Notes: generated by a model from the sequence alone, not told the origin. DNA of 34,875 nucleotides from DASYSA01 sp036003885 (GCA_036003885.1 DASYSA010000139.1:1-34875); one strand, 5' to 3'. Numbered from the stretch's first letter, positions 8,059 through 15,770 are shown. Numbers and translations: made by a program.

Positions 8059-8610
8059 TCAAAAATAGTTACTGCGGCTGTCCAGATCGCCGGCCTTGAT
8101 CACAACTTGGTCCCCGTCGATTGCTCTCGGCAGGCCGACAGGATTGCAACCGCCCTTTGCTTCATTGATCAATGCGGAGGGAAACTTGAGTCCGCAGTTG
8201 TTACATACCATGTTGTCGCCTTCTTGATGGTAGCCCTTCTTGGCGTGATAACAGGTGTCGCAGGCGTCCAGAGCGGCGCGAAGCACACCGTCGGAGCTCT
8301 TCATCACAAAGAAACGTAACTGCTTGTTGTCCGGCGTTCGGTAGTCAAAGAACTTTGCGCGGCCATCGCCCAGATCTGCAACCGCGATACGTATGTCGTG
8401 ACCCGAGCCTCCAGAGGAAGTAGGGCCCTGAGTCAGGGCTGTAGCCTTCGGCTGCTGGTTTGTGCTGGTGACGACCAGATACGCGGCCACGCCGAGCAAC
8501 ACGACGACGACCGACACCAGGATAGCAGTCACGTTGCGAGTGGGTCCCTGCTTATTGGTAAACTCTGCGCGTTTCCGTTCGCGGCTCTCAGTCTGGGGGT
8601 TGTTGTTCAT
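8059..8610 (-). CDS. DUF2318 membrane-anchored metal-site protein
   Basis: A 183-residue protein with one membrane segment (about 27-48, ILVSVVVVLLGVAAYLVV) and an exported C-terminal domain. That domain has the DUF2318 signature: ALDACDTCYHAKKGYHQEGDNMVC, NNCGLKFPSALINEAKGGCNP (one continuous block), giving two CxxC pairs and a further Cys. Such proteins are annotated as Fe-S or metal-binding membrane proteins and often sit beside MacB-like ABC genes in iron or copper uptake clusters. Here it is first in the set, 104 nt upstream of the permease. A TATAAT-like box lies 54 nt upstream of the start and a GGAG sequence precedes the ATG. The bound metal is unknown. Confidence 0.88.
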   Translation of the reverse strand: MNNNPQTESRERKRAEFTNKQGPTRNVTAILVSVVVVLLGVAAYLVVTSTNQQPKATALTQGPTSSGGSGHDIRIAVADLGDGRAKFFDYRTPDNKQLRFFVMKSSDGVLRAALDACDTCYHAKKGYHQEGDNMVCNNCGLKFPSALINEAKGGCNPVGLPRAIDGDQVVIKAGDLDSRSNYF

Positions 8611-8663
8611 TTAGGCTTCGTCTCCTGCCTCATCTTCGATGCGGATTCTCTTCAAGAGGTCTG

Positions 8664-8669
8664 ATTATA
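8664..8669 (-). promoter_or_regulatory. Candidate -10 box for the DUF2318-ABC operon
   Basis: A perfect TATAAT on the minus strand, about 54 nt upstream of the 8610 start. The -35 position (17 nt further) falls at the edge of the GAAATGC repeat and matches TTGACA poorly, so the promoter, if real, may need an activator or have an extended -10. Confidence 0.4.
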
Positions 8670-8690
8670 TCAACGACGCGAAGAACAGGG

Positions 8691-8811
8691 GAAATGCGAA
8701 ATGCGAAGTGCGAAATGCGAAATGCGAAATTCGCGAATTGCGAGGTTCAGGCCAATTCGAAATTCTTTCCATTTCGCATTTCGCATTTCGCATTTCGAAT
8801 TTCGAATTTCC
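8691..8811. repeat. Two-arm heptamer repeat (GAAATGC / GCATTTC)
   Basis: Left arm: five tandem GAAATGC units, one GAAGTGC, then GAAATTC variants (8691-about 8742). Right arm: CATTTCG three times, then AATTTCG and AATTTC (8770-8811). A 25-30 nt centre separates the arms. It lies between two divergent promoters and would form a long imperfect cruciform or RNA hairpin. Confidence 0.9.
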
Positions 8812-8819
8812 TCACTTCC

Positions 8820-8848
8820 TTGACGTTTGATATGCCAAAAAGTAAACT
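8820..8848 (+). promoter_or_regulatory. Sigma70-type promoter for aconitase
   Basis: TTGACG (8820-8825), a 17-nt spacer and TAAACT (8843-8848). The predicted start of transcription near 8855 would leave a leader of about 85 nt before the aconitase ATG. Confidence 0.6.
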
Positions 8849-8941
8849 GCCCCTTAGTAGTTAGCGTCCGTAACCCACAATTGAATCAGGTAACCGTCGC
8901 TCGACCGAGGTGTCCGAGCAGTGAACACAGTTGGAACAGAC

Positions 8942-11842
8942 ATGGAACATAACTTATTCAACTCGCTCAAGAGTTTTGAGACGTCTGCCGGCCGCGCTTG
9001 CCGCTTCTACTCTCTCCCTCAACTAGAGAAGGAAGGCATCGGACCTGTCTCGAAGCTGCCAGTCTCGATTCGGATAGTGCTCGAATCCGTGCTGCGCAAC
9101 TGCGACGGCAAGCGCATAATCGAAGAGAATGTCCGCGCCCTGGCAAACTGGCGTCCCAATGCTGAACGGGCCGATGAGATTCCCTTCGTCGTCGCCCGAA
9201 TCCTGCTGCAGGATTTCACAGGCGTGCCACTGCTCGTCGATCTTGCGGCTATGCGTTCGGCCGTCGCTCGTCTCGCACGGGATCCGAAGATCATCGAGCC
9301 GCTCGTGCCTGTCGACCTCGTGGTCGATCACTCGGTGCAGGTCGATTTCTGGAGCAGCGACGGTGCGCTCCAATCCAACATGGAGATGGAGTTCAAACGC
9401 AATCGCGCCCGCTATCAATTCCTGAAGTGGGGCATGCAGGCATTCGACGGGTTCCGGGTCGTGCCGCCGGGAATCGGAATTTGCCATCAGGTCAATCTCG
9501 AGTACCTGGCGAAGGGCGTGCTCGAAAAAGACGGCGTTTGCTATCCGGATACGCTCGTTGGCACAGACTCTCACACGACGATGATCAATGGTCTCGGCGT
9601 AGTCGGATGGGGAGTCGGCGGCATCGAAGCGGAAGCCGGCATGCTCGGGCAACCGGTCTACATCCTCACGCCCGACGTAGTGGGCCTTCAGATGAGCGGC
9701 AGTTTGCGGGAGGGCGTAACTGCCACCGATCTGGTGTTGTACGTGACAGAGTTGCTGCGCAAGGCGAAAGTGGTCGGCAAGTTCGTGGAGTTCCACGGCG
9801 AGGGAGCCTCAACGCTTTCCGCCACAGACCGCGCCACCATCGCGAACATGGCGCCCGAATACGGAGCGACGATGGGTTTCTTCCCGATTGATGAAGAGAC
9901 CTGCGCTTACTACAAATCTACGGGGCGTTCGGACGAACAGGTCGACCTGGTTCGCAGCTTCTTCAAGGCTCAGGGGATGTTTGGAATGCCGCGGAAGGGC
10001 GAATGCACCTACAGCACCCTGCTGGAGCTCGATCTCGCGACGGTAAGCCCGAGCGTGTCGGGGCCGAAGCGCCCGCAAGACCGGATCAATCTGCCTGACT
10101 TGAAAGCCAAATTCAACGACCTGCTTCAAAAGCCGATCGGGGAAAACGGCTACAACAAGACTGCTGACGACATCGCCAGGCGCGTCTCGGTTAAGATTGG
10201 CCGCAACAGGCATCTCGTCACCACGCTCACCGGAGGAGGGGAGCAGGGATCTGAAACGGTTCCGGCAACCAGAGATGACACGACCAGCGAGATAAACACG
10301 AGCACCGTCAGTGAAGTCGAAATGATTAACAACCGGCCCACGCCCGATCGCGTGGATGTTGTTCCCGAGATAGAATTCGCCGAGGCGACAGTAGACATAG
10401 GGCACGGCGACGTATTGATCGCTGCCATCACCTCGTGCACCAACACCTCCAATCCGAGCGTTATGCTGGCAGCGGGGCTCCTTGCCAGGAAGGCGGTCGA
10501 GAAGGGGCTGACGGTCCGTCCGGCTGTGAAGGCATCACTCGCGCCCGGATCGCGAGCGGTCAGCGATTACCTCCAGAAGACCGGGCTTCAACCTTACCTG
10601 GATCAGCTCGGGTTCAATCTGGTCGGCTATGGCTGCACCACCTGTATCGGCAACTCGGGGCCGCTCGACCCCCAGATCGAGGAGGCCGTCGTCAAGAACG
10701 ATCTGGTTGCCGCAAGCGTGCTCAGCGGCAATCGCAATTTCGAAGCTCGAGTACATCAGAACATCAAAGCGAACTTTCTGATGAGCCCGCCGCTGGTTGT
10801 CGCCTTCGCGCTTGCCGGCCGCGTAGACATCAATCTATCCGAAGAGCCGTTGGGCAAAGGGCGCGACGGAAGTCCTGTGCACCTGCGCGACATCTGGCCG
10901 TCGCAGTCTGAAGTCGGCGCAATGATGAGTCTTGCCTTCGATGCGGAAACGTATCGCAGGCTCTACAGCAGCTTCGTCGAAGGGAATCCGCTTTGGAACG
11001 AGATTCCGTCGACCGTCGGTCTGGTCTACGACTGGGACCCCGAGTCGACCTACATTCAGGAGCCGCCGTACTTCGAGAAGTTTGGCCCTACGCCGCCCCC
11101 GCCAGGAAGGATTGAAGCGGCTCGCGCGCTTGCGATCTTCGGCGATTCTGTCACTACCGATCACATCTCGCCGGCCGGCGCGATCAAGCCGACTTCGCCG
11201 GCAGGGCTGTACCTGCAAGAGAAGGGTGTCGCAATTGCCGACTTCAATAGCTACGGCGCGCGGCGGGGCAACGACCGGGTGATGGTGCGAGGGACCTTTG
11301 CCAACGTTCGCATTAAGAATCTCATGGTTCCGGGAACCGAAGGGGGCGTGACGATTCACCAGCCCGACGGCGAACGAATGAGCATCTACGACGCGGCGAT
11401 GAAGTATCAAGCCGATAACACTCCCCTGGTGGTCTTCGCGGGGCAGGAGTATGGCACTGGAAGCTCGCGAGACTGGGCGGCGAAGGGAACGCTGCTGCTC
11501 GGCGTGAAGGCCGTCATAGCTCAGAGCTTCGAGCGAATACACCGGAGCAATCTGGTTGGTATGGGCGTGTTGCCGTGTCAGTTCAAAGAAGGCGAGTCCG
11601 CCGGAGCGCTGCACCTCAACGGCTCCGAGACGTTCGACATCGTGGGGCTCGAGGTTGGAATCAGGCCGCGGATGGATGTGACGTTGAGGATCCACCGCGC
11701 TAACGGCACTACTGACGACGCGGCTCTGATATTGCGTATCGACACGCCGATCGAAGTCGACTACTACGAGCACGGCGGGATCCTGCCTTATGTGTTGAGA
11801 CAGTTGCTGGGATCGGGAGACCTGGGTCTGCACGCTTCATAA
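8942..11842 (+). CDS. acnA: Aconitate hydratase A
   Basis: Aconitase, 966 residues, interconverts citrate and isocitrate in the TCA cycle with a [4Fe-4S] cluster. Cluster cysteines are C499 (ITSCTNTSNPSVM), C565 and C568 (GYGCTTCIGNSGPL). Other blocks are GTDSHTTMINGLGVVGWGVG, FGDSVTTDHISPAG, NSYGARRGNDRVMVRGTF and GQEYGTGSSRDWAAKG in the swivelling domain. ATG 8942 gives the usual start (EHNLFNSLKSFE); a GTG at 8921, in frame with a GAGG upstream, is the alternative. The segment at about residues 403-476 is longer than in E. coli AcnA and rich in Thr, Glu and Asp, which accounts for the large size. It stands alone behind its own promoter. Confidence 0.97.
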   Translation: MEHNLFNSLKSFETSAGRACRFYSLPQLEKEGIGPVSKLPVSIRIVLESVLRNCDGKRIIEENVRALANWRPNAERADEIPFVVARILLQDFTGVPLLVDLAAMRSAVARLARDPKIIEPLVPVDLVVDHSVQVDFWSSDGALQSNMEMEFKRNRARYQFLKWGMQAFDGFRVVPPGIGICHQVNLEYLAKGVLEKDGVCYPDTLVGTDSHTTMINGLGVVGWGVGGIEAEAGMLGQPVYILTPDVVGLQMSGSLREGVTATDLVLYVTELLRKAKVVGKFVEFHGEGASTLSATDRATIANMAPEYGATMGFFPIDEETCAYYKSTGRSDEQVDLVRSFFKAQGMFGMPRKGECTYSTLLELDLATVSPSVSGPKRPQDRINLPDLKAKFNDLLQKPIGENGYNKTADDIARRVSVKIGRNRHLVTTLTGGGEQGSETVPATRDDTTSEINTSTVSEVEMINNRPTPDRVDVVPEIEFAEATVDIGHGDVLIAAITSCTNTSNPSVMLAAGLLARKAVEKGLTVRPAVKASLAPGSRAVSDYLQKTGLQPYLDQLGFNLVGYGCTTCIGNSGPLDPQIEEAVVKNDLVAASVLSGNRNFEARVHQNIKANFLMSPPLVVAFALAGRVDINLSEEPLGKGRDGSPVHLRDIWPSQSEVGAMMSLAFDAETYRRLYSSFVEGNPLWNEIPSTVGLVYDWDPESTYIQEPPYFEKFGPTPPPPGRIEAARALAIFGDSVTTDHISPAGAIKPTSPAGLYLQEKGVAIADFNSYGARRGNDRVMVRGTFANVRIKNLMVPGTEGGVTIHQPDGERMSIYDAAMKYQADNTPLVVFAGQEYGTGSSRDWAAKGTLLLGVKAVIAQSFERIHRSNLVGMGVLPCQFKEGESAGALHLNGSETFDIVGLEVGIRPRMDVTLRIHRANGTTDDAALILRIDTPIEVDYYEHGGILPYVLRQLLGSGDLGLHAS

Positions 11843-11939
11843 GCACATCGTTTGCCTCCAGGAACGGATATTGAGATTCGGCGCTGCGATGCAGCGCGCG
11901 ATTCAGCCTGAAAGCCACCTCTCTTGATAGAATGTTCCT

Positions 11940-12860
11940 GTGATTGAAGACTCACAAGCAAAGCCGGGCTTAATCCTGCCTGCCGGCACGCAGGTTGTCG
12001 CGCGAGTAGAGATCAAGAACTCTCGCGCCCAAATCGTTTGCGTTCGAGGTGCTGTGGGGGTCATCGTGAAAGCCCCTGCCGACGATCTCCACTCATATCG
12101 CGTCCGCTTTGCGAATGACGCCGAAGCGGCGGTTCATCGCGACCAGATTGGAGTGTTGAAAGATGTTCAACGCGACAATCTCGAAGTATCAGATTTCGAT
12201 TTGAACCGGTGTGTTATCTATCGCTGTGTGGTGGGTTCGCGCGCATACGGGCTCGCACAGGAAGGCTCCGACACGGACCGGAGGGGGATTTATCTTCCGC
12301 CGGCTGAACTTCACTGGTCGCTGGCAGGGGTGCCCGGCCAGTTGGAGAACGAACAGTCCCAGGAATGTTACTGGGAGCTTCAGAAGTTCCTGACTCTTGC
12401 ACTCAAGGCCAATCCCAATGTTCTGGAATGCCTGTACACGCCGCTGGTTGAAGAAGCGACGCCGCTTGCACGGGAATTATTGGCGATGCGCAGCGTCTTT
12501 TTGTCGCAGCTCGTTTACCAAACCTACAACGGCTACGTTATGTCGCAGTTCAAGAAGCTGGACCAGGATCTGCGCAATCGTGGCGCTATCAAGTGGAAGC
12601 ACGCGATGCACCTGATTCGTCTGCTGCTCTCCGGAGTGACGGTGTTGAAAGAAGGGTTCGTCCCCGTTCTCGTAGAGGAGCATCGGGAACGATTGCTGTC
12701 GATTCGGCGAGGCGAAGTCTCCTGGGATGAGATGAACGCGTGGCGGTTGCGGCTTCACAAAGAGTTTGACGAGGCCTACACGAATACAAGCCTTCCGGAG
12801 CGGCCTGATTATGGGCGGGCGAACGCCTTCTTGATCGAAGCGCGTCGGCAGATGGTGTGA
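11940..12860 (+). CDS. RlaP-type nucleotidyltransferase (PF10127-like), first copy
   Basis: A 306-residue predicted nucleotidyltransferase of the DNA-polymerase-beta superfamily, similar to the RlaP/YcgL group (COG3541). The catalytic motif is GSRAYGLAQEGSDTDRRGIY, with G99-S100 and acidic D111/D113. The helical part after it (WELQKFLTLALKANPNVLECLYTPL) is the usual continuation. An extra N-terminal domain of about 75 residues, beta-rich and SH3-like in look (GTQVVARVEIKNSRAQIVCVRG), is absent from the second copy. The start is GTG, with no strong ribosome site. Members of this group are linked by comparative genomics to RNA repair; no substrate is proven. The second copy follows 19 nt downstream. 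Confidence 0.83.
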   Translation: MIEDSQAKPGLILPAGTQVVARVEIKNSRAQIVCVRGAVGVIVKAPADDLHSYRVRFANDAEAAVHRDQIGVLKDVQRDNLEVSDFDLNRCVIYRCVVGSRAYGLAQEGSDTDRRGIYLPPAELHWSLAGVPGQLENEQSQECYWELQKFLTLALKANPNVLECLYTPLVEEATPLARELLAMRSVFLSQLVYQTYNGYVMSQFKKLDQDLRNRGAIKWKHAMHLIRLLLSGVTVLKEGFVPVLVEEHRERLLSIRRGEVSWDEMNAWRLRLHKEFDEAYTNTSLPERPDYGRANAFLIEARRQMV

Positions 12861-12879
12861 ATCATCCGCGAAGGTGGCA

Positions 12880-13635
12880 ATGCAAATACCCGAGCTATTA
12901 ATTGCGGAAGTCTCAGCTCAGCCCTATCCGCTGCTGTTTGCGACCCTCAGCGGGGCTCACCTCTATGGCTTTCCATCCAGGGACTCGGACTACGACCTGC
13001 GTGGCGCACACGTTCTGCCTGCGGGCGAAGTTGTCGGGCTCGACCCAGGGCGTGAAACCATTGAGGTATCCGAAGTCCGCGGTGGTGTCGAACTCGACCT
13101 GGTCACTCACGACGTGAAGAAGTTCTTTTCATTGCTTCTGAAAAAGAATGGATACGTCCTGGAGCAGCTGTACTCTCCGCTGGTTGTTCACACCACGCCA
13201 GAACATGAAGAGTTGAAAGAGATTGCTCTCGGATGCATCACTCGCCACCATAGCCATCACTACTTTGGATTTGCCGAAACCGAGTGGAGGCTGTTCCAGA
13301 AAGAGCAGCCGCGCCGCGTAAAGCCGTTGCTCTATGTCTACCGCGTCCTCCTAACCGGCATACACTTGATGCGAACGGGGGTGGTGCAAGCCAATCTACC
13401 GATGCTGAACCAGGAGTACAAGCTCCTTTACATCGACGATCTCATTGCACGAAAGCTGGAGGGTGGGGAAGGAGGTACGCTACAAGACGCCGATCTTTCA
13501 TTCCATCACAGCGAGTATGAACGCCTGCGCTCCGAGTTGGAGGAGTCGTACCAAAAGAGCCAGTTGCCTGAAGCTCCGACTTCCAGAACCGCATTGAACA
13601 GTCTTCTGATTCGGATGAGATTGGCGAAAGGCTAG
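12880..13635 (+). CDS. RlaP-type nucleotidyltransferase (PF10127-like), second copy
   Basis: A 251-residue paralogue of the preceding protein. Its motif is SGAHLYGFPSRDSDYDLRG, with D37 and D39 as the metal-binding pair; a third acidic residue is likely in VELDLVTHDVKKF. The helix LLLKKNGYVLEQLYSPLVV matches the equivalent helix of the first copy. ATG 12880 is preferred over GTG 12874 because AAGG (12871-12874) is then properly spaced. The pair is probably co-translated and may form a heterodimer or act on sequential steps. The stop codon overlaps that of the convergent HELGH gene (shared CTAG at 13632-13635). Confidence 0.83.
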   Translation: MQIPELLIAEVSAQPYPLLFATLSGAHLYGFPSRDSDYDLRGAHVLPAGEVVGLDPGRETIEVSEVRGGVELDLVTHDVKKFFSLLLKKNGYVLEQLYSPLVVHTTPEHEELKEIALGCITRHHSHHYFGFAETEWRLFQKEQPRRVKPLLYVYRVLLTGIHLMRTGVVQANLPMLNQEYKLLYIDDLIARKLEGGEGGTLQDADLSFHHSEYERLRSELEESYQKSQLPEAPTSRTALNSLLIRMRLAKG

Positions 13636-14204
13636 TCATCACGCCTGCCACGCGCCATCGCCACAAGCAGCCAGATACCAAGAGCTACCGATCCCACCAG
13701 AATCACAAACCCAAGACCACGAGTCGCGAACGCAATCGTTCCATCGAACTTCAGCAGTCCCATCTTTGAAAGCAGATAGTGCCAATCGTGCAGCGGGTCG
13801 CTGGTGAGACCCAGGAGATCAAGCTGCTGTGCTCGGGCGTCGCCGATGTAAATCGAGAGTTCAGACAGACTGAATGACAGCCACGCGCCGGCGACCGCCA
13901 GACCGAAGTAATCTCGCTGGCGAAGCAAGAGCAGGCCCGCTGCCGCAGGCGCCAGCAGTTGCGCCAAACTGCCGCCCGCCACTCCAAGGAACTCGCCGAG
14001 GAACGAGAAGACCACGTGACCCAGCTCGTGTATGCCGAAGGTGATGCCTGAGAAGATCGTCCCTCGACGCGGCTCAAGGGTCAGTCGACATCCTGCATAT
14101 ATGAGGTAGAGAAGAATCGGCGCGCGCCATATCCACGATCTCCCGACGCACCACTCCCGTGCGGCGTCTCGAAAGCGCATTGCCAGTTCAGTCAACGAGG
14201 TCAT
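13632..14204 (-). CDS. Small membrane protein with HExxH motif
   Basis: A 190-residue integral membrane protein with about four to five hydrophobic segments and the zinc-protease-type motif HELGH (H59-E60-L61-G62-H63) inside GIHELGHVVFSFLGEF. This arrangement resembles M50-like membrane metalloproteases, but the NPDG-like third-ligand motif of site-2 proteases is not visible. A second conserved-looking element, DPLHDWHYLLSKMGLL, may supply the other ligand. ATG 14204 is chosen over the adjacent GTG 14207. It points toward and overlaps the RlaP pair by 4 nt. I cannot say whether it cleaves anything. Confidence 0.72.
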   Translation of the reverse strand: MTSLTELAMRFRDAAREWCVGRSWIWRAPILLYLIYAGCRLTLEPRRGTIFSGITFGIHELGHVVFSFLGEFLGVAGGSLAQLLAPAAAGLLLLRQRDYFGLAVAGAWLSFSLSELSIYIGDARAQQLDLLGLTSDPLHDWHYLLSKMGLLKFDGTIAFATRGLGFVILVGSVALGIWLLVAMARGRRDD

Positions 14205-14339
14205 CACGTTTCAACAGGGAGCCTTGCGCGGGCTTGTACGCTTGAGGCGAAAGAGGTCCTAACGGACAAAGACGATGTGGGGCAGTGGGGGCAGTTGAGG
14301 CGGCTCGCCTCGAAGGCGCGACAGAATCCGGGCAACTGA

Positions 14340-14885
14340 CTACTTTATCGCGGCGGCCTTCTTTATCTCTTCGACGAGGACATCGTCCGGCGGCCGGTCT
14401 CCAGCGTCTTTGCCGACGTAGAGGAATTGAATGCGGCCGTTCTTGTCGATGATGAAGGTCGAAGGGTGAGCGATGCCGTCGTGCTCTTTCGCATTGAGGA
14501 TGCCATACAGCTTTATGACGCTTCGATCGCTGTCGGAAAGCACCTGGTACTTCGCTCCCGTTGTTTGTGCCATCGACCACGCGTAGTTCTGTTCGTCAGC
14601 GCTGATCGTAATCAATTCGACTGCTCCCGCCTTCTTGATCTTCTCGTAGTCCTCAGCCAGCCTGGTGAGTTGCATAGTGCAGGAGCCTCACCAGAACCCC
14701 CGGTAGAAGATCACCACCACCGTGCCGCGTACGGTGTACTCCGAAAGCGTCACCAGCTTTCCATCGCCGTTCGGCAGTGCGAAGTCGGGCGCTTTGTCAC
14801 CTATTTTGAGGTGTGAATGTGGTGGGGCTTGTGGCGGACCGGCAGATGCGACCGTCAACGCCAGCGCCAGGAGGAGTGCTTTCAT
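14340..14885 (-). CDS. Exported selenocysteine peroxiredoxin (in-frame UGA)
   Basis: A thioredoxin-fold peroxiredoxin of the AhpC/TSA type, 181 residues if UGA is read as selenocysteine. A signal peptide (MKALLLALALTVASAG) is followed by LKIGDKAPDFALPNGDGK, then VVVIFYRGFW. At 14688-14690 the codon is TGA, exactly where the family has its peroxidatic Cys (RGFWCPxC). The same frame then continues GSCTMQLTRLAEDYEKI without interruption to TAG/TAA-terminated EEIKKAAAIK, including HPSTFIIDKNGRIQFLYVG. This gives U66-G-S-C69, a UxxC redox centre. A SECIS-like hairpin follows (14652-14669). Ordinary gene callers would report two pieces (14688-14885 and 14340-14675). A nonsense mutation or base error is the alternative; no selA, selB, selC or selD is in the window. 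Confidence 0.85.
14652..14669 (-). promoter_or_regulatory. Putative bacterial SECIS element
   Basis: On the mRNA strand, 18 nt after the UGA, CUCA-CCA / UGG-(C)-UGAG forms a 7-bp stem with one bulged C and a GGC apical loop. The loop begins 26 nt after the UGA. A short stem close behind the UGA with a G at the start of the apical loop is what SelB recognises in bacteria. It lies fully within the coding frame. The fold was found by eye, not by energy calculation. Confidence 0.65.
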
Positions 14886-14894
14886 CGTTGGTCT

Positions 14895-14923
14895 AATCTA
14901 ATTTGCTCCGGATGGATTGTCAA
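14895..14923 (-). promoter_or_regulatory. Promoter for the selenoprotein gene
   Basis: On the minus strand, TTGACA (14918-14923), exactly 17 nt, then TAGATT (14895-14900). Only 9 nt separate the -10 box from the ATG at 14885, so the transcript would have a leader of about 2-5 nt or none. The -35 box directly abuts the GAAATGC repeat. Confidence 0.65.
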
Positions 14924-15152
14924 GAAATGGGAATGGGAAATGCGAAGTGCGAAAATGCGAAATGCGAAGTGCGAAATGGGAAGTAAGAAATGGGAAATGC
15001 GAAGTGCGAACTGCGAATTGTGAAGTGCGAAGTGCGAAACGAGTCCAGTGTTCGCATTTCGTTTCTCCGGGTTTAACCGCTGGGCCTTGATTGTTCGCAA
15101 GTTGCACTTCTGATTTCCATTTCGAATTTCGCATTTCGAATTTCGCATTTCG
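14924..15152. repeat. Largest two-arm heptamer repeat (GAAATGC / GCATTTC)
   Basis: The left arm (14924-about 15040) carries some fifteen units such as AAATGCG, AAGTGCG, AAATGGG and AACTGCG. The right arm (about 15049-15152) has GCATTTC, GCACTTC and AATTTCG units, interrupted by a non-repetitive centre (CTCCGGGTTTAACCGCTGGG). The word is the same as at 8691-8811, so these two loci are the only pair with an identical core among the long elements. Confidence 0.88.
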
Positions 15153-15293
15153 TAAGATTCCTGTTGAGTCGCGGGGCGAATCTGAATATACTGGGCGCAT
15201 CTTCATCTGGATAGTTCACATTTGATGACCGCGAGAAAGGAAAACCTCTCCTGCCCCTGTCAGGCCCCGTCGAGATAAGGAGCTTAGTGTCCT

Positions 15294-15770
15294 ATGTCTG
15301 GCCTATGCGACCGATGCAACGAAAGATCAAGCCATATCGTTAACATTGCTCATCTGCCTGAGCTGATAGCCGTAGCACACCTGGGCTATCGTCAGGTCTG
15401 CAGCCCGTGCTACGACGATCTACTGACCGAGGCGGACGACGCCGAAGAACAGGTAGATGATCGCCGGGCTGAACCCCGCTACAAGGTGTCAATAAAGGCG
15501 CGAGTGGAGGGAACAACGGCGCACTTCGAGCCTTTCTCGGATGAGATGATGGTCGAGGAGATAAGTCCTGCAGGACTGCGATTGCACACAGCTCGTGAGT
15601 TGGAGCCGGGCACCGTGCTGAAGCTGGTGGTCCCCTCGCACGACTTCGAGGCTACCGTACTGGTGGACGTGGTCTGGTCCGAGGCCGGCCTCCGCAGCGT
15701 GGGCCTCAAATTGACCGAACCGAGCGAAGCCTGGAAAATGCTCTGTGAACAGCACGCGCCCGAAGATTAG
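15294..15770 (+). CDS. PilZ-domain protein with N-terminal CxxC zinc-ribbon-like head
   Basis: A 158-residue cytoplasmic protein. The first 40 residues carry two CxxC pairs (C5/C8 and C36/C39), which look like a small zinc ribbon. A PilZ domain follows, with the c-di-GMP arginine motif RAEPR (R58 to R62). The second PilZ motif, usually D/N-x-S-x-x-G, is EISPAG (E89 to G94), so the first position is changed and ligand binding may be weakened. AAGGAG (15277-15282) precedes the ATG by 11 nt. It is probably read with thrC 73 nt downstream or on its own. The partner protein is unknown. Confidence 0.85.
   Translation: MSGLCDRCNERSSHIVNIAHLPELIAVAHLGYRQVCSPCYDDLLTEADDAEEQVDDRRAEPRYKVSIKARVEGTTAHFEPFSDEMMVEEISPAGLRLHTARELEPGTVLKLVVPSHDFEATVLVDVVWSEAGLRSVGLKLTEPSEAWKMLCEQHAPED

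Larger units (their letters stand above)
8611..8941. other. Divergent intergenic region (DUF2318 operon / aconitase)
   Basis: This gap holds the left-facing -10 box (8664-8669), a large two-arm GAAATGC repeat (8691-8811) and the right-facing aconitase promoter (8820-8848). I see no gene in it. Confidence 0.7.
14886..15293. other. Divergent intergenic region (selenoprotein / PilZ)
   Basis: It holds the selenoprotein promoter (14895-14923) and the largest heptamer repeat (14924-15152). About 140 nt of ordinary sequence then lead to the PilZ gene. No gene is visible in it. Confidence 0.7.

Noticed and set aside
10835..11833. 332-codon minus-strand frame inside aconitase
   Set aside because: A G+C-rich shadow; the plus-strand protein is a certain aconitase.
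14688..14885. The peroxiredoxin as two separate genes or a pseudogene
   Set aside because: The frame is intact on both sides of the single UGA, the stop is exactly at the active-site residue, there are no other lesions, and a SECIS-like hairpin follows. Pseudogene remains possible but is less likely.
14924..15152. CRISPR array
   Set aside because: The repeats are 7-nt words in direct tandem without unique spacers, and no cas genes are near.
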